A DNA stretch of 64,000 bases from Blastobasis lacticolella. Taxonomy: Eukaryota > Arthropoda > Insecta > Lepidoptera > Blastobasidae. The translations under genes were made by a program, and so were the position numbers. The stretch spans positions 28,579,708 to 28,643,707 of the forward strand of contig LR990039.1 in assembly GCA_905147135.1 (NCBI GenBank). The letters are read 5' to 3'. Below are positions 34,591-46,163 of this stretch, piece after piece. Within the stretch, counting starts at the first letter, position 1. Every line of letters begins with the position of its first letter. Under the pieces are notes generated by a model. The model ran no database searches. It saw only the letters and a list, made by a program, of their open reading frames with translations, and had not been told where the DNA came from.

Positions 34591-35998
34591 GTGAGTGACT
34601 GACACACACATTGCCTTCTGGTTAGGTGTATGGCAGAGAAAGGTAGCAGCTTATGGCATGCCGTCTGGTCCAAGTGTAGCGAATGTGTGAGTGGGGAGAG
34701 CAGCTTAGGTTGATGTTTGTTCTTTGGCTACGTGGAATAACGGTTGCATACCATAGACAGGCAGTAGATGCCGTGTCATCAATTTGGGCTCACATTGGGA
34801 GAGGCTATTGCCTAGGTCTCCGGCTTTAGCAGAAAATCCGATAACCGACAAGCTGTCGGAGTAGTGAAATAAAGAAAAAATAATTTGTGTATGCCAGTAC
34901 TATGAGTTAAAGCCTACACAAACGGTTAGAGATTGATAATCATCTCATAAAAGTCCATTCTTGAAAAACCTGAATAACATTTGTATTACATCGCCGAGTA
35001 CAATCACCGCGACTTTTATTATCTTCGTGTCTTCTTATCGTGCGGCGAAGTTATCTTTCGTTTTTATTGCGAAGTCGATTTTTCCATATAATCCCCTCGC
35101 TTGGTGGTATGGAGAGCCGATCCGCGATAATGCCGGGGCCCGCTATCTCGATCGTGGCCCGTGGCGCCTGCCAGCTATTCTCTCGATGAGTTACTGCCAA
35201 AGTTTCCGAAAGTGCTCCTCGAGAACAATGCGTATTCACATCTTAGCGGCGGTTTCGGGCCTTGACAAACTAATTGTTTGTTACACTTTGCTGCTACTAA
35301 GTGAGCATCTTCCACGGTTCCATTGGGAGGAGGGGCGGAGTGAAGTCGTTCCACTTATCATTCATTGTACACCGACATGGGTAGGTACTTAGGGCTCCAC
35401 ACTTTCTGTTATCACTTAGAAAACCTCAAATATTATAGACTTAAATTTTTACTTTGCTCGTGGCTGGGCTCACTACGAATTCTGTGAGTGCTGGCCTGTC
35501 ACATTTGAACATTTATTTAGATGTTCAACATGCATGCACAGAATACAGAACCTACATGGAAAATGGCAACTGCCGGCCATGATCGCATGGATTCCGATAA
35601 TTTCAAACTAGTAAACGCTAAAGCTCTACTAAAAAGGTTTAAAGTCTAGAAACATTAGCTTACTTTTACTAAGCCCTCCGCTGTCGCGATAATCCTCTTG
35701 TGCTGAAGCTGGCTCGGGCTGGGAGCCATTTTGAGAGGCATATACCGTATAGAGAAATAAAAGAATAGTGGCGCGAGTGCAATGCAAAAAGTATAACACT
35801 GCGGCTTTGCTAGGTATCGGAAAAAGTAACAGCGCTGGGACCACACTAGGTGTTTGTGAAATCACTTTGAGAAACAATAGGAACCCGGTCAAGTCTTTAC
35901 ACAGATGTGGTGGTTTAGAGTGAATATCATTTTGTAGTTTAATTTGGTTTAGAACGAATGACGATAGTGAAATACGTTCGTTCGTTCTATTCGACATT

Positions 35999-36047
35999 CC
36001 ACCTAAAAAAAAACTATATAACGATGTTATATAGGCTTTTTAGGTGG
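35999..36047. repeat. 49-bp hairpin with 3-base loop, in intron
   Basis: CCACCTAAAAA...CTATATAAC, loop GAT, GTTATATAG..TTTTTAGGTGG. The 24- and 22-base arms pair except for a small internal bulge. Either transcribed strand would form a tight stem. It may be a tiny fold-back element. The loop is too small for a typical microRNA precursor. Confidence 0.65.
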
Positions 36048-36640
36048 TTATCGAGGTAAACACACTACTTACCGTAGTAACAAACTCGATAATAATGTGT
36101 GATGAAAATGCCCACGTTATGGTCGCAGTTGAATACAAAGCTAAACAATACGTAAGGGTGCGTCTAAATCTTGCGAACGCACCGTGAATGCGCCAACGGC
36201 TCGCGTGTCCGATTTGGAAGCACCTTAGGCTCGGAAGAAGTCTATAGTCCAGCGGAGCATGTCCTAGGCGTTACATGATGATGATAGCAATATCTACAAA
36301 TCAAAAATATTGAACGAAGTTATAAGCAAAACACACATATCACAAACACACGGAAAAAATTACGTCTCAAACAGTCCTTGTATAATATTATATGCATACG
36401 CACACATTCTTTACACTGGACTTTCTCAGCTATATATTATAAAGAGCTTTTCGCGAGACCTGCAATGTTCCGAATATTCACCGCTGTCTGCAGCTCAACG
36501 GTTATGATATGTTAACTGTAAAATATTGCCAGACCATTCATAGGAACGCGATAAAAGAGCAGTAAAAGATCAATATTGCGAAAGCTATTCGCGTTGCGGC
36601 ACCTATTTATTTTTCATATTGGAAAGCCGGGAGACTAACT

Positions 36641-36666
36641 TGTGTGTGTGTGTGTGTGTGTGTGTG
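36641..36666. repeat. (TG)13 microsatellite
   Basis: Uninterrupted TG dinucleotides inside the intron. Confidence 0.9.
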
Positions 36667-36939
36667 GAGAGAGTTGGGATAGAATGCCTAGTAGATATAA
36701 ATCAAGAACATTATAGTTGCTTATGTACACGCAAAAAATAAACATTGATACATATGAAACATTAAAGTTTTAAAATATGAAACGTGTAAAGTTTTTTTGC
36801 ATTTATAGGTCGAAAATGTTCTTGTAATCCGGGACTACTTCTATTCATCATAGTGGTGTAAGATAATATTAAGATACTAACATGTTGTTGGATTCGGTAA
36901 TGATCTGATCAACAAAGATATTTATTTATTTCAGCTGGA

Positions 36940-36985
36940 AGATGCCCACTGCTAGGCATAGGCCTCTCCCAACTACTTCTATAAC
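36940..36985 (-). mobile_element. LINE 3' end fragment (RTE-like)
   Basis: CCCACTGCTAGGCATAGGCC on the plus strand is the complement of the GGCCTATGCCTAGCAGTGGG tail that encodes the RTE-type ending (EAYAQQW-like). Preceded by an ATTT-rich run. Confidence 0.5.
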
Positions 36986-37195
36986 TGCAACTATTTTATA
37001 ATGCGAGGTATCAGCTATCAACCACAGGTGTCTGAGATCGGAGCTACCGACAAGAACGTCGCCTTAAATGTATCCCTATTGTCTCCTATCTTTGTACGTC
37101 ATAAATAAACTAGAACACTTGAAACAACTTCCGTGTACTGCGGATGACGCACTAAACTTCTCGGCAAAGTTGTGACTTCAACTTTCCTTTCACAG

Positions 37196-37407
37196 GCAAG
37201 ACTCGAAACCGATATCGCTGTCGAGCCCCAAAGTGTCGCGAAAGTACTTCACCAATTGGCGACAGGCATGCGACAAGACTAAGGACAAGACGAAGGAGCT
37301 CTTGAAGAGGTGGAGGACGCTGCCGGAGACCGAGGCGGTCGACGGACAGATGCAGCCGGCAGCCAGTGAAGATGAGAAGCACCATGGGTGGAGCGTGCAC
37401 GTCTGGA
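37196..37407 (+). CDS. Internal coding exon B of the same unidentified gene
   Basis: The acceptor CTTTCACAG|G and donor TGGA|GTAAGTAC are both strong. The first base G completes the AG left by exon A (an arginine codon), and the frame then reads QDSKPISLSSPKVSRK, FTNWRQACDKTKDKTKE, LLKRWRTLPETE and HHGWSVHVW, leaving one base (phase 1). It contains an SSPK phosphorylation-type site, then a basic amphipathic stretch rich in Lys and Trp (residues about 18-45 of the exon), then an acidic linker. Codons are GC3-rich. The Trp/Lys pattern might mark a protein- or membrane-binding region, but I recognise no family. The following exon was not found in this window. Confidence 0.75.
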
Positions 37408-37899
37408 GTAAGTACCTGTAGCGTAGACGATAGCCGTTGCGAGAATTTCCCGTGGTCACGCTTCTGACGAGCATGAGGATTACGCCTACGTTCCAATGTA
37501 CGTCAGTATTGGGACAAAAGCGTAAACTATATGTATGTAAGTACCTAACCTAAATATTTTATAAACAATATCAAAACAATATAAATAAGTATGCTTGGAC
37601 AATTCACACAGCGTCACCAAGTAAGCAAAGCTTGTGTTGAAACACTGTATATATTGTTGAAAACCACATTAAAATCCAAGGCTTTTATTCCGAGAGCTCC
37701 ATAGTTAGATTTTGCCTGAAAACAATAGCGCTTTGGTAGACTTTACTACTCTCTCGTTTGCTTTTACAATTTTTGAAAATAAAACAATGTGAATGAAGTA
37801 AATAGGTTTACAAACTGCTAGCCGACTACGATTTACAGCATTTTTTTTTCGAAAATAAACGTTAGTACAGTTGTTTTCAAAGACAACTGATAATGCTAA

Positions 37900-38110
37900 C
37901 GGCTTTGGCCGCGGCTCATGCTGAGCGAGGTCCCTTTATCAACTGGGAGGGCCACAGCACGGCAATGCCAACTCGACATTTTTATAATAGCAAAAATTTG
38001 TTTGTAATTTGATGTGTTGATGTATATGTCTTTTTCTTTTTTTGTTTATGTTGTGTTGTGACGTTTCTAGTTATAATAAATGAGTTATTATTATTATTAT
38101 TATTATTATT
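37900..38110 (+). mobile_element. LINE 3' UTR with (TTA)n tail
   Basis: CGGCTTTGGCCGCGGCTCATG, then TGTTGTGTTGTGACGTTTCT, an ATAATAAATG polyadenylation-like motif and a TTATTATTA run at 38085-38110. This is the style of a lepidopteran LINE 3' end. The coding part is lost. Confidence 0.5.
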
Positions 38111-38895
38111 AATGAGGAGTTTTCCAGTAGGTATTGAAAGTTTGTTTCAAAAAGCATCAATAGATGGCGTTCCTACAATTTTAGTATTCTTTTTATAATC
38201 TGTGTGATGGTAGCAATGATTTCATGCAGCCAACTAATACTAAACTAAAAAATAAAATGTTTATTAGTATAAACATAACTGTTAAAGGTTGAACGAAGTG
38301 TAAAAAGATATATTTATAGAAGTTGGCACTATGTTCCATTATTATTACAACCTTTAAATTGGTTGAAAACTATTGACAAATCAATATTATCCAATACAAC
38401 GTACCCAATGTTAATATCCTGTTTGCTAAGAACCTATTTCAAGCGATTATCAATTACCAAAATTGTCGGGGCGCCATCTAGTAAGTGGGTAGGAAAGCTT
38501 TAGATACCTATTAGAAAACTGCTCATTGAATATTGAAGCGTGCTCATTGGTGGACGCGCACTAGGTAGAGTTTGTGTTTGGTTTTCGGTAGCTCTTCGAG
38601 AGGCAAAGTGTTAAAATTAAAGGAAGAAAAAGAAAGCAGGTTTGTTTGTAAGCGTAATGTTAATATTTCAACTTCGGTAAATTAGAAAGAGCTTCGGCGC
38701 GGAGATGTTGCGCGGATCGAGGTTAGAGACTGACTGCCTTTGACTTAACGTAAAACTTTGTGTTTATATCCTTTTCGTGACTCCCATGGGCGGCGTCCGC
38801 ACTGAAGCTCCAGGTAAAAGGTAAAAACTCAGTAAGATCACGATGCAGCAATAGCCGACACTTATATGCGTCGCATGGTGTTCTACCTCTACACT

Positions 38896-39085
38896 ACACT
38901 ACCATATTCTTAACCTTACCTTACACCTACTTTACCCCTACCTACTCTTTTTTTTTGCTTATAAACCTTCCTTTTAAATCAATCTATTGCTGGAAATCAC
39001 ATTAAAATCCGTTCCGTATTTTAGAAGAGAAGAACGAACATAGATACACAGACGGCTCGAAGTGACTTTGTTTCTATATTTAAGA
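38896..39085 (-). mobile_element. Helitron fragment related to the copy at 42804
   Basis: CACCTACTTTACCCCTACC, GCTTATAAACCTTCCTTTTA and CGAAGTGACTTTGTTT correspond in order to the 42804-43000 copy. The CTAG end and hairpin are missing, so the 3' end is truncated or eroded. Confidence 0.5.
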
Positions 39086-39717
39086 AGATGCAGAAGATGT
39101 ATACTATAATTTTATCATTTAAATTTCTGCTCGGCCAGGAACCGAGAATGCATCCGTTATTGTGTTCCGGTAAGGGATAATATTAAAGGTATACCAGCTT
39201 AGCCTTGGCACAGCACCGGCGGTTGTTCCCCGCGGCGGTTTCATATCTTAGCATTATAATAGTTGCACTAGACTTTGCTGGAGAACAGTGATATTATAAA
39301 ATACAGTACAGTTTAAGTTTTACCTATTCATTTCATACATTGACCTACAAAGATCTAAAATAACATTCAAGGACCCAATCCACGTGGACAGTAAAAGATT
39401 TTACTTACGCAGAAAGTTTCACAGACCTAGGACCCAGTTACGTCCATAGTTTTCTTTTCATTTGGCATAGAAAAATATAAAAGGCAACTGGCATTTTCAG
39501 ACCAGACTATTTGTAGAAAGTCCTGCATACATCTAGGTAGGTGAAATAATAACAATGTCCCTAAAATATGATTTCGTTTAGAATTCGGTAGATGCCCCGT
39601 ATCTTAACGGTTTTTACTTTGTGGTCATCTCGCCTCCTGATTTCGTTTAGGTATTAATACTGTATGGGAAGTTGTTAATTTTGTAGTCAGTACTAAAATT
39701 AAAGCAAGTACTAGCTG

Positions 39718-39812
39718 GATGCGCAAGGCACAGGATCGGCCTTTGTGGACATCTCTGGGAGGCCTATGCCCAGCAGTGGGCAGCTTTCGGCTGATATGAA
39801 GATGATGACTAT
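39718..39812 (+). mobile_element. LINE C-terminus (RTE-like), frameshifted
   Basis: One frame reads AQDRPLWTSLG; the adjacent frame continues EAYAQQW over GAGGCCTATGCCCAGCAGTGG, so a one-base shift separates them. A GATATGAAGATGATGAC tail follows. Confidence 0.55.
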
Positions 39813-40261
39813 AATTTAAAACGCTATAAGTACGATATTGAACGCATCAAATCGCATCACGGTCCTTATTAACGTAAAAAGTGCCAGTCGGCGCAGCCAT
39901 CTTCCCAAAACACATCTTCAAAAGGCCATCATCATAAATTTTGGGCTATTGATGTTGAAACTCTCGAAAGTTGTTAAGTTAAAAATGTGAAATGGGGAAG
40001 AAAATTGCCGAACTTCACCACCGGGCCCCGTCACTGAATTACTTACCAAGCGGTCTTAACGCAGCGGTTACTTCAGGAATAGCTACTTATACTTAATACT
40101 ACCTACATATTACCTACATAATAAATCGTTCTAATTATTGTTTACCAAAACATTATAAGGAATATGATGATATCATTGCGTTGCGTGTTATGGATTTAAT
40201 GTTTTGGTTCGTGACGTCAATATTGCCTTTTATTCGTAATCAGTTATGGAACAACACTATT

Positions 40262-40570
40262 CTTTAATATATTCGTAACATAACGTTTTTACATTTTTGA
40301 CAGAATTTTAAAATCCCATACAATCTGAACCGCCCGAAGGCTTTGGTAGTCTCCATTCTCACATTGTACCGTTGGCAAACCGGGCCCGTAACAGTTTCGT
40401 AACTAGTTTCGAAACAACTTCTTTCATATTTTCGTAACCAAAACGTTTTTACGTTTTTGACAGAATTAAAAACCGTGACAGTGTGAACCGGATAAAAGGC
40501 TTTCGTAATCTCCACTGTCACATTGTTCTGGGAACAGACCCGGGCGCATACCGGTTTCATAAACAGGCAT
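40262..40570. repeat. Tandem repeat, two units of about 170 bp
   Basis: Each unit holds ATTCGTAAC..AACGTTTTTAC, TTTTTGACAGAATT, AAAGGCTTT-type text, CTCACATTGT or CTGTCACATTGT, and GACCCGGGC-type text in the same order. The units start near 40267 and 40432. Confidence 0.6.
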
Positions 40571-40604
40571 GAAACGTGGCTATCGTTATATACGTTTTTA
40601 TTAG

Positions 40605-40775
40605 AAGGAAGATCCGAGGTTTAGTTGGTTAACATGTCCCAGGTTTAATTCCTGTCTGAGCTGAAACAGTAATGATGAATCTTAATTCATTCTTAGTTTA
40701 CCAGTTGCAGCCATAACACAAGTTTGCTTACTTTAGGGTTTGATGGCGCTGTGTGTATTTGTCCAAGCATATAAT
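40605..40775 (+). mobile_element. SINE family 2 copy between repeat units
   Basis: Tail text TTTACTTTAGGGTTTGATGG and GGCGCTGTGTGTATTTGTCC matches the family 2 body, and the head AGTTGGTTAACATGTC carries the AG-TTGGTTAAC segment of the tRNA-like part, with a B box eroded to AGGTTTAATTCC. It separates a third copy of the surrounding tandem unit. Confidence 0.55.
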
Positions 40776-40900
40776 TAAAAAACCGTGACACACAACCGTC
40801 TGAAAGGCTTTGGTATCCACTCTCACATTGTCCCGGGGGCAGACCCGGGCCCGAACCCGTTGTGTGCCAATAGTGTTCCCTCAATGAAATATTTACGGTT
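40776..40900. repeat. Third, displaced unit of the 40262 tandem repeat
   Basis: AATTAAAAAACCGTGACACAC, GAAAGGCTTTGGTATCC and CTCTCACATTGTCCCGGGGG align with the second half of the upstream units. The SINE copy sits between unit 2 and this one. Confidence 0.55.
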
Positions 40901-41939
40901 ACGTGAGAAACCGCTTTAATAAACAAGTGGGTATTCCTGCGTTTACGAATTTACACGCCGACCAAAGTTTCTGAACTGTAACGATCCGCTATAATTCCTC
41001 CGGACAGGGTTAGTTCGGATGACTCACTTTGAAAGCACGTCGGATTGACATGTTTATTTCTGGGTTAAGTAGATTGTGTTGTTAAAGTAAAATGTTTTTC
41101 GATCGATCTATGTTGACATTTAATTTAATTGCTTTGGTAACTCTACACATTACAAAGTATTATCATTTATTTAATAGAGATTATAAAATAATTTAATTAA
41201 TATTTAAAAAACCATACTCTAACAAGAAAGAACTTAATTATAACTAAACTAGAGATAAAAAAAAATACCCAGATCCCCCGAATTTGGAAAGGTGCCCAGA
41301 AGGCTGCTTAAGTGCTGACCCAAGAAGACGCCAGCCTTCTAGTGATTGGTAATTTCGACCAGGCGCTTAGACCAGTACAAAGTCAATGATTCCAAAAAAC
41401 AAATACAACATTTTTTACTCATGTCAAAAGTATGAATTGGCGCTACGAAATACTCGCTATTTGCGTGGGTTCTTATATATCTTAAAATGCCTTTCGCCTT
41501 ATTCAAAACTCTAAAACACCGCACTTTAAATCGAACTAGTATTTGCATACGGTAGCGCTCGGGCAGCTAGGTAGTCTAGTCATCCTTCATCCCTTCAACA
41601 TGTGACAAAAATCCTCGAAAAACTAGTTTAGTTTAGTTTTCAGTTAATATTAAAAGTCAAGTTAATAAACGACCGATTCAAACGAATATCCAAATAACTC
41701 TCTTTAGTACTTACTAAAAATATACACTCCAGTGGTCACAAGGTAGCCAATAATAAAATTTTACACAGTGATTGCGTGCCAACGAAACGCACCCATTTGT
41801 GTGACAACTTGATAAGAGTCGAGTTTTGGACTATGATTGCCGTCGAGGGCCGGAAATAGGCGAGGATCGATGTAGCCAGGGGGTGCTAGTCTACTAATAG
41901 GCTTTGCTTTGACAAATTCACAGTGCGCCGTTTGGCCTA

Positions 41940-42128
41940 AAAAAAGCAAAGCTTGTGTTATGGGGGTTAGATAACTGATAAACTACTTATATACTTTTTT
42001 TAATACATACTACTCCTAGACCCGTAACAGAAATTAGAATTCATCATTTCAATTTCTGGTCGGCCGAAAATCGAACCCGTGACCACTGTGTGGCAGACCA
42101 GTACGTTAACCAACTGAACCACTCGGGT
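41940..42128 (-). mobile_element. tRNA-derived SINE, family 2, near complete
   Basis: On the minus strand: A box TGGTTCAGTTGG (plus 42110-42121), B box GGTTCGATTTT (plus 42067-42077), then GACCAGAAATTGAAATGATG, TATCAGTTATCTAACCCCC and ACAAGCTTTGCTTTTT. The spacing of the boxes is that of a tRNA. Fragments are at 12418, 19935 and 40605. Confidence 0.7.
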
Positions 42129-42150
42129 CGTCAAAATGGAACTTATAATA

Positions 42151-42281
42151 CAACATTTTCAACTAAACATAAATTCAACGACGAAAGTCGCATGCCGACT
42201 CTCTTTTTCACTATATTATCCGAAAGAGACGAAAAGTTACTTTCGGCTGCGTTTGAGTTTATGTTTAGCTGTAAATGTTAG
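42151..42281. mobile_element. Fold-back element, 131 bp
   Basis: CAACATTTTCAACTAAACAT at the left pairs with ATGTTTAGCTGTAAATGTTA at the right. Pairing continues to CGAAAGT and ACTTTCG. It lies directly beside the family 2 SINE. Confidence 0.5.
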
Positions 42282-42803
42282 TAGAATAAGACCCCAGGAA
42301 CAACGCCTGGACAGAATTCGGTCAATTTGTTCGCTTGAATAATGTATTAGCAATCGTTTGGACAGATCGCTTAACTGGGTAAGATGGGGATCGAAAGTAA
42401 AATAATATGTAAGTTGATAAACGACTTACCTATGGAGTACAATAAAAGTATGGTACAAAAAATATTTTGGTTAAAACTTCGAAAGGGGCGTTAACCCAAC
42501 TTGGTACAAATTTTTCTTTCTTATTTAAGTAGGTAACCTAGAATCGAAGCAAAGATTCCTAGAACAACGCAAATTGAGGTTATCCGAGGTACAGATTTCA
42601 TAATCAAGTGTGATAAAAGTTAACTTTTACTATTGTACAAACGAATTTGGAGTAAATATTCTTGTTTGTTTGCCAGTTACGAAAATATGAATTAAGTGAT
42701 TTTTCGTAACTTATTACGAAAAACAGTACTAACGTGGATGAGAGGTTTCTTGCTATTCATTTTGCTTCAGAGTTGCAGTGACGGTACAGTTCATTATTGT
42801 TAA

Positions 42804-43000
42804 CTAGTGGACCCGGCGCGACTTCGTTCGCGTACACCTACTTTACCATTACCTACCCTTTTTTCGTGCTTATAAACCTTCCTCTTGAATCACTCTATCT
42901 ATTTTTGAAAAGTGCATTAATACCATTACGTAATTTAAAATATCTAAGCGTACATTGGGACAGACGGCAGGAAGCGACTTTGTTTTATGCTATGTATAGA
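42804..43000 (-). mobile_element. Non-autonomous Helitron, copy C, without minisatellite
   Basis: CTAG at 42804-42807 preceded by A, then the CGCGA/TCGCG hairpin identical to copies A and B. The other end is GAAGCGACTTTGTTTTATG and GA at 42999-43000 followed by T. The interior has only ACACCTACTTTACCATTACC where copies A and B carry the long 12-bp array. This gives a likely unexpanded form. Confidence 0.7.
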
Positions 43001-44283
43001 TGATAGGCTTATGTACTCGTACAAAACCCCGAGCCGTGCAAAGCTACTCCAAATTAGCCCACGCCTCGTTGCATTAATAACAAGAACGATTTTACTTAAG
43101 ATTTTACGGAAGCAACTTTTGCTCTAAGATTAACTTAAGAAAGCAACTTTTACTTAAAGATCAACTTTGGAATCGGGGATGAAAGGCGGCCGTCAGCGAC
43201 TTTGTACAGAACGTCTGATATTTATATTGCAAAATTGGCCAGGAAATATGCATGGAATTAGGTACTTGTACATCTTCTGAATTATTAACTGTTTAAACTC
43301 AGACTTCGAGGAGTTTTGTTTGTACATAATGAACTACTTCAAAATCGACGGCCCGTTGCTGAACTTTTACCTGTTTCTCATCATAGATCATCTCACCTTA
43401 AAAGGGCATTGTGCTAAAACCGAAGTCTTAAACATCGTAATCCAGCGTAAGGCCATAATGTGACAAGTCGAAAATCTCCAAATATTGGGTCGTAAATCGT
43501 ACATTTGATTTGTTGATGCTGTTGGTTGAATGACACGCGTAGCAATCCGTTGGATATGTTTATTACATTAAAGTTAATATGCTAATACAGAGTATTGAAA
43601 GGTAAAGCGGTGCAGTTAGCGCAACGTAACTAATGTTCCAGCTTGCTCGTACACCAAATTTTATAAATAATTACATTAGGAGGTTACCGCTTCTCTGCAC
43701 GTCCACAAAGTTTACCGCCCAAGCCACAGATATTCATGCTTTGACAGCGCGGTCGATGTCCCTGGTTGCTCTAAATACTGATCCTAGGTATCTAGACCTG
43801 ATCCTTGCACTTGACCACATCTTTGCGTCATTTGGCCCAAGCCACGAATTAATCATAATTTACTTATTTTTACACAATCAGATCGATTTTAGGTAGGTTT
43901 AGTGACCTGTTCAAGGGTTTAAGACCTGTCACGGTCCTACTTACTTGCTATGCTTAGCCTGATCCTATCATCACTATTAAATCCCCTCCTTTGTGACGAA
44001 TTAATAAATTCTTCACGACTCAGTAATCGGAATCTAAACCCATGTTTACCTTGGTTTTTCTAGAGAGAATCACAGTAATAGTTAACACTTTTTTGTGTTT
44101 AGATGTTGGGTTTCGTTTATGTCAAGTATTTTACATATATTATGTCGTTTATATGTTCAACAAATGTATATATTAAGTAAAAATGACGTTGACGCCGTAG
44201 CGCTAACAAGTTATTTTCAGAAATTTCTAAAAGATTAATAGACCAAGTGACCGGAGAGCTGGCTCGTTCCTCGGTTAGAGAAT

Positions 44284-44420
44284 AAGCAACGCTATTCAAC
44301 GAGGTAACGCAGCCAGCTTTCTGGGTACAATTGCGGGGGGCAGCGGTGTGTAAGACATTTTTAATATTTATTGCGTATGTATAGTGCTTTTTATGGTTTT
44401 TTTCCTCTTCTTTCAATGTA
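44284..44420 (+). mobile_element. LINE ORF C-terminus (QRGN family)
   Basis: The frame reads NAIQRGNAASFLGTIAGGS, then V and a stop, matching copies at 25912 and 27320. An AT-rich 3' UTR follows. Confidence 0.6.
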
Positions 44421-45400
44421 AATATCCTTTTGTTTTGATTGTTTCAAACAAATTGCTCTCTATTATAATTTCGTCTTATCGTCAAAATACCCGTTGATTC
44501 GCCAGGGCCGTGCTCGTCTGTCAGCAGCACGGATGATGTGAGGCTCCGTAATCGTAACCGAAACTTTCGGATATCCGAATTAAAATAATATCCATAACCC
44601 ACAGAATCCGATATGAAAGTTTCGACTATTTTCGGATAGGGGCGGAATCTAACGTGTTTTGACAGATTTTGGTTTGTAACTGGACGTAGTGGAAAATGTT
44701 GACCTAGAAATAAGTTAAATCTTTTATCTATTTGTATATTAATCATACAATTCCTTATAAATTTAATATTCGTAACCGAACTATCTGCAAGTAACTGATT
44801 GAAATTGATAACTGAAAAAAAATCTTATCCGGTATCGTATCGGAAACCGGTATAGTATCCAGATCCGAAATTGCATATCAATAACATATCTAGTCAGCAG
44901 AGGTCCAGGAACAGAAGGGTTAGGCTGCCCTTTGAGATGGTGATAGGGCACCTCAATGCCCAGAGATCTCATAAATAGCTTCAAAAAAATTACCATTTAC
45001 AAAGAATATTGTTCTGCCAAAGTAAAGTAAAACCTTATTAAAAAGTATAAAACAAAATAAATAAAATATATCGTTCGAATCTCCCTGGCACGGAAAAAAA
45101 GTTATCATGACTCCTATCGCGCAGTTAGTTAAAGCCATGAGACACCTTTGTAGCGTTTATTTTGGCCTGGTAAATACAATGTTTGTACAAGGTATTTACT
45201 GTATATTTAATCTAAGAATTTTACTAATATAAAATTTCACTTTCCACTGCTCTTCACTTTCTACATAAAGACGATTTGTGTACATAAAAGCTGTGCTAAA
45301 GCTGCTATCCGTAAACTACCTACAACTATTTTATTTTTAAAAGCACTACTGGACTTTTTATCCGGGTCAGAGCGAATGAAATTGCGTGTCGGTCAACAAT

Positions 45401-45583
45401 ACTAGTATAAAACAAAGTCGCTTCGTCTGTCCTCTGTCTCTTTGTATGTAAGCATGGTTAGATATTTTAAACTACATAACCGACTTTAATGCAGTTTTAA
45501 CTTTCTATAGATAATTTCTTCCGGAAGGTTGAGAGAGAATGAGAGAGAGAGAAAACCCGAGCGAAGCCAAGGCGGATCGCTAG
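45401..45583 (+). mobile_element. Non-autonomous Helitron, plus strand
   Basis: The start ACTAGTATAAAACAAAGTCG resembles the TC-end region of other copies (AAAACAAAGTCGC), although the terminal TC is not clear. The end is CCCGAGCGAAGCCAAGGCGG followed by ATCGCTAG at 45576-45583 and T. The terminal hairpin is decayed to about three pairs. A GA repeat (AGAGAGAGAG) lies just before the hairpin. Confidence 0.55.
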
Positions 45584-46163
45584 TAAAATATAAACTAATA
45601 GATACCTATTTATCTACCTACCGATTTCGAAAACCGATCGGTACATTTGCAGGGCAAAACAAACCTACCTTCCGGTGTCAGTCAATGTTTTAATGTAATT
45701 GAATTTTCGTCGAGATATGCCTACAGTCAAAGGAAATGATTACTATCTACTGAATTCTGTCTTGAACACGACTGAGGTCAACCTCAGTCAGGCTATTCTT
45801 GGTACTTGGCCCAGTACGATGCGATGCGATCTGGCACGCCGTGTAATTTTTTATATTTCAATTCGACTTCGAAACAAAGTACGATGTTCCTATTGCATTA
45901 ACCTTTGTATTCATAACTAATTCGAATATTAATTTGAAGGAACTTGTATGTATTTTCTTGCATAGCAACTAACTAGTCCAACTGGACCTAAGCTTGGTGC
46001 CGCATTTTACAAAGTTACTCAATTTTAAGCAACAACCTAACTTTGGTGCTGTAACTTAACTGAACCATAAAGCCAGTTTCAAGATTCTGATTTGAAAACA
46101 GCAAAGTTTTACATTGAGTATTTAACACTTTGTGTTGTCACTTCATGATGGAACTCCATTATT

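Larger units (their letters stand above)
34591..37195 (+). other. Intron between exons A and B
   Basis: It begins GTGAGTGAC and ends in a pyrimidine-rich TTTCCTTTCACAG. It contains a GC-rich open stretch (34961-35392) without coding evidence, a perfect-looking 49-bp hairpin (35999-36047), a (TG)13 repeat and a reverse RTE-like LINE tail at 36940-36985. Confidence 0.6.

Noticed and set aside
34961..35392. 143-codon open frame in the intron of the exon A/B gene
   Set aside because: It has no domain, the codon use is mixed, and there are no splice sites matching the exon phases. It is more likely chance in a GC-richer intron part.
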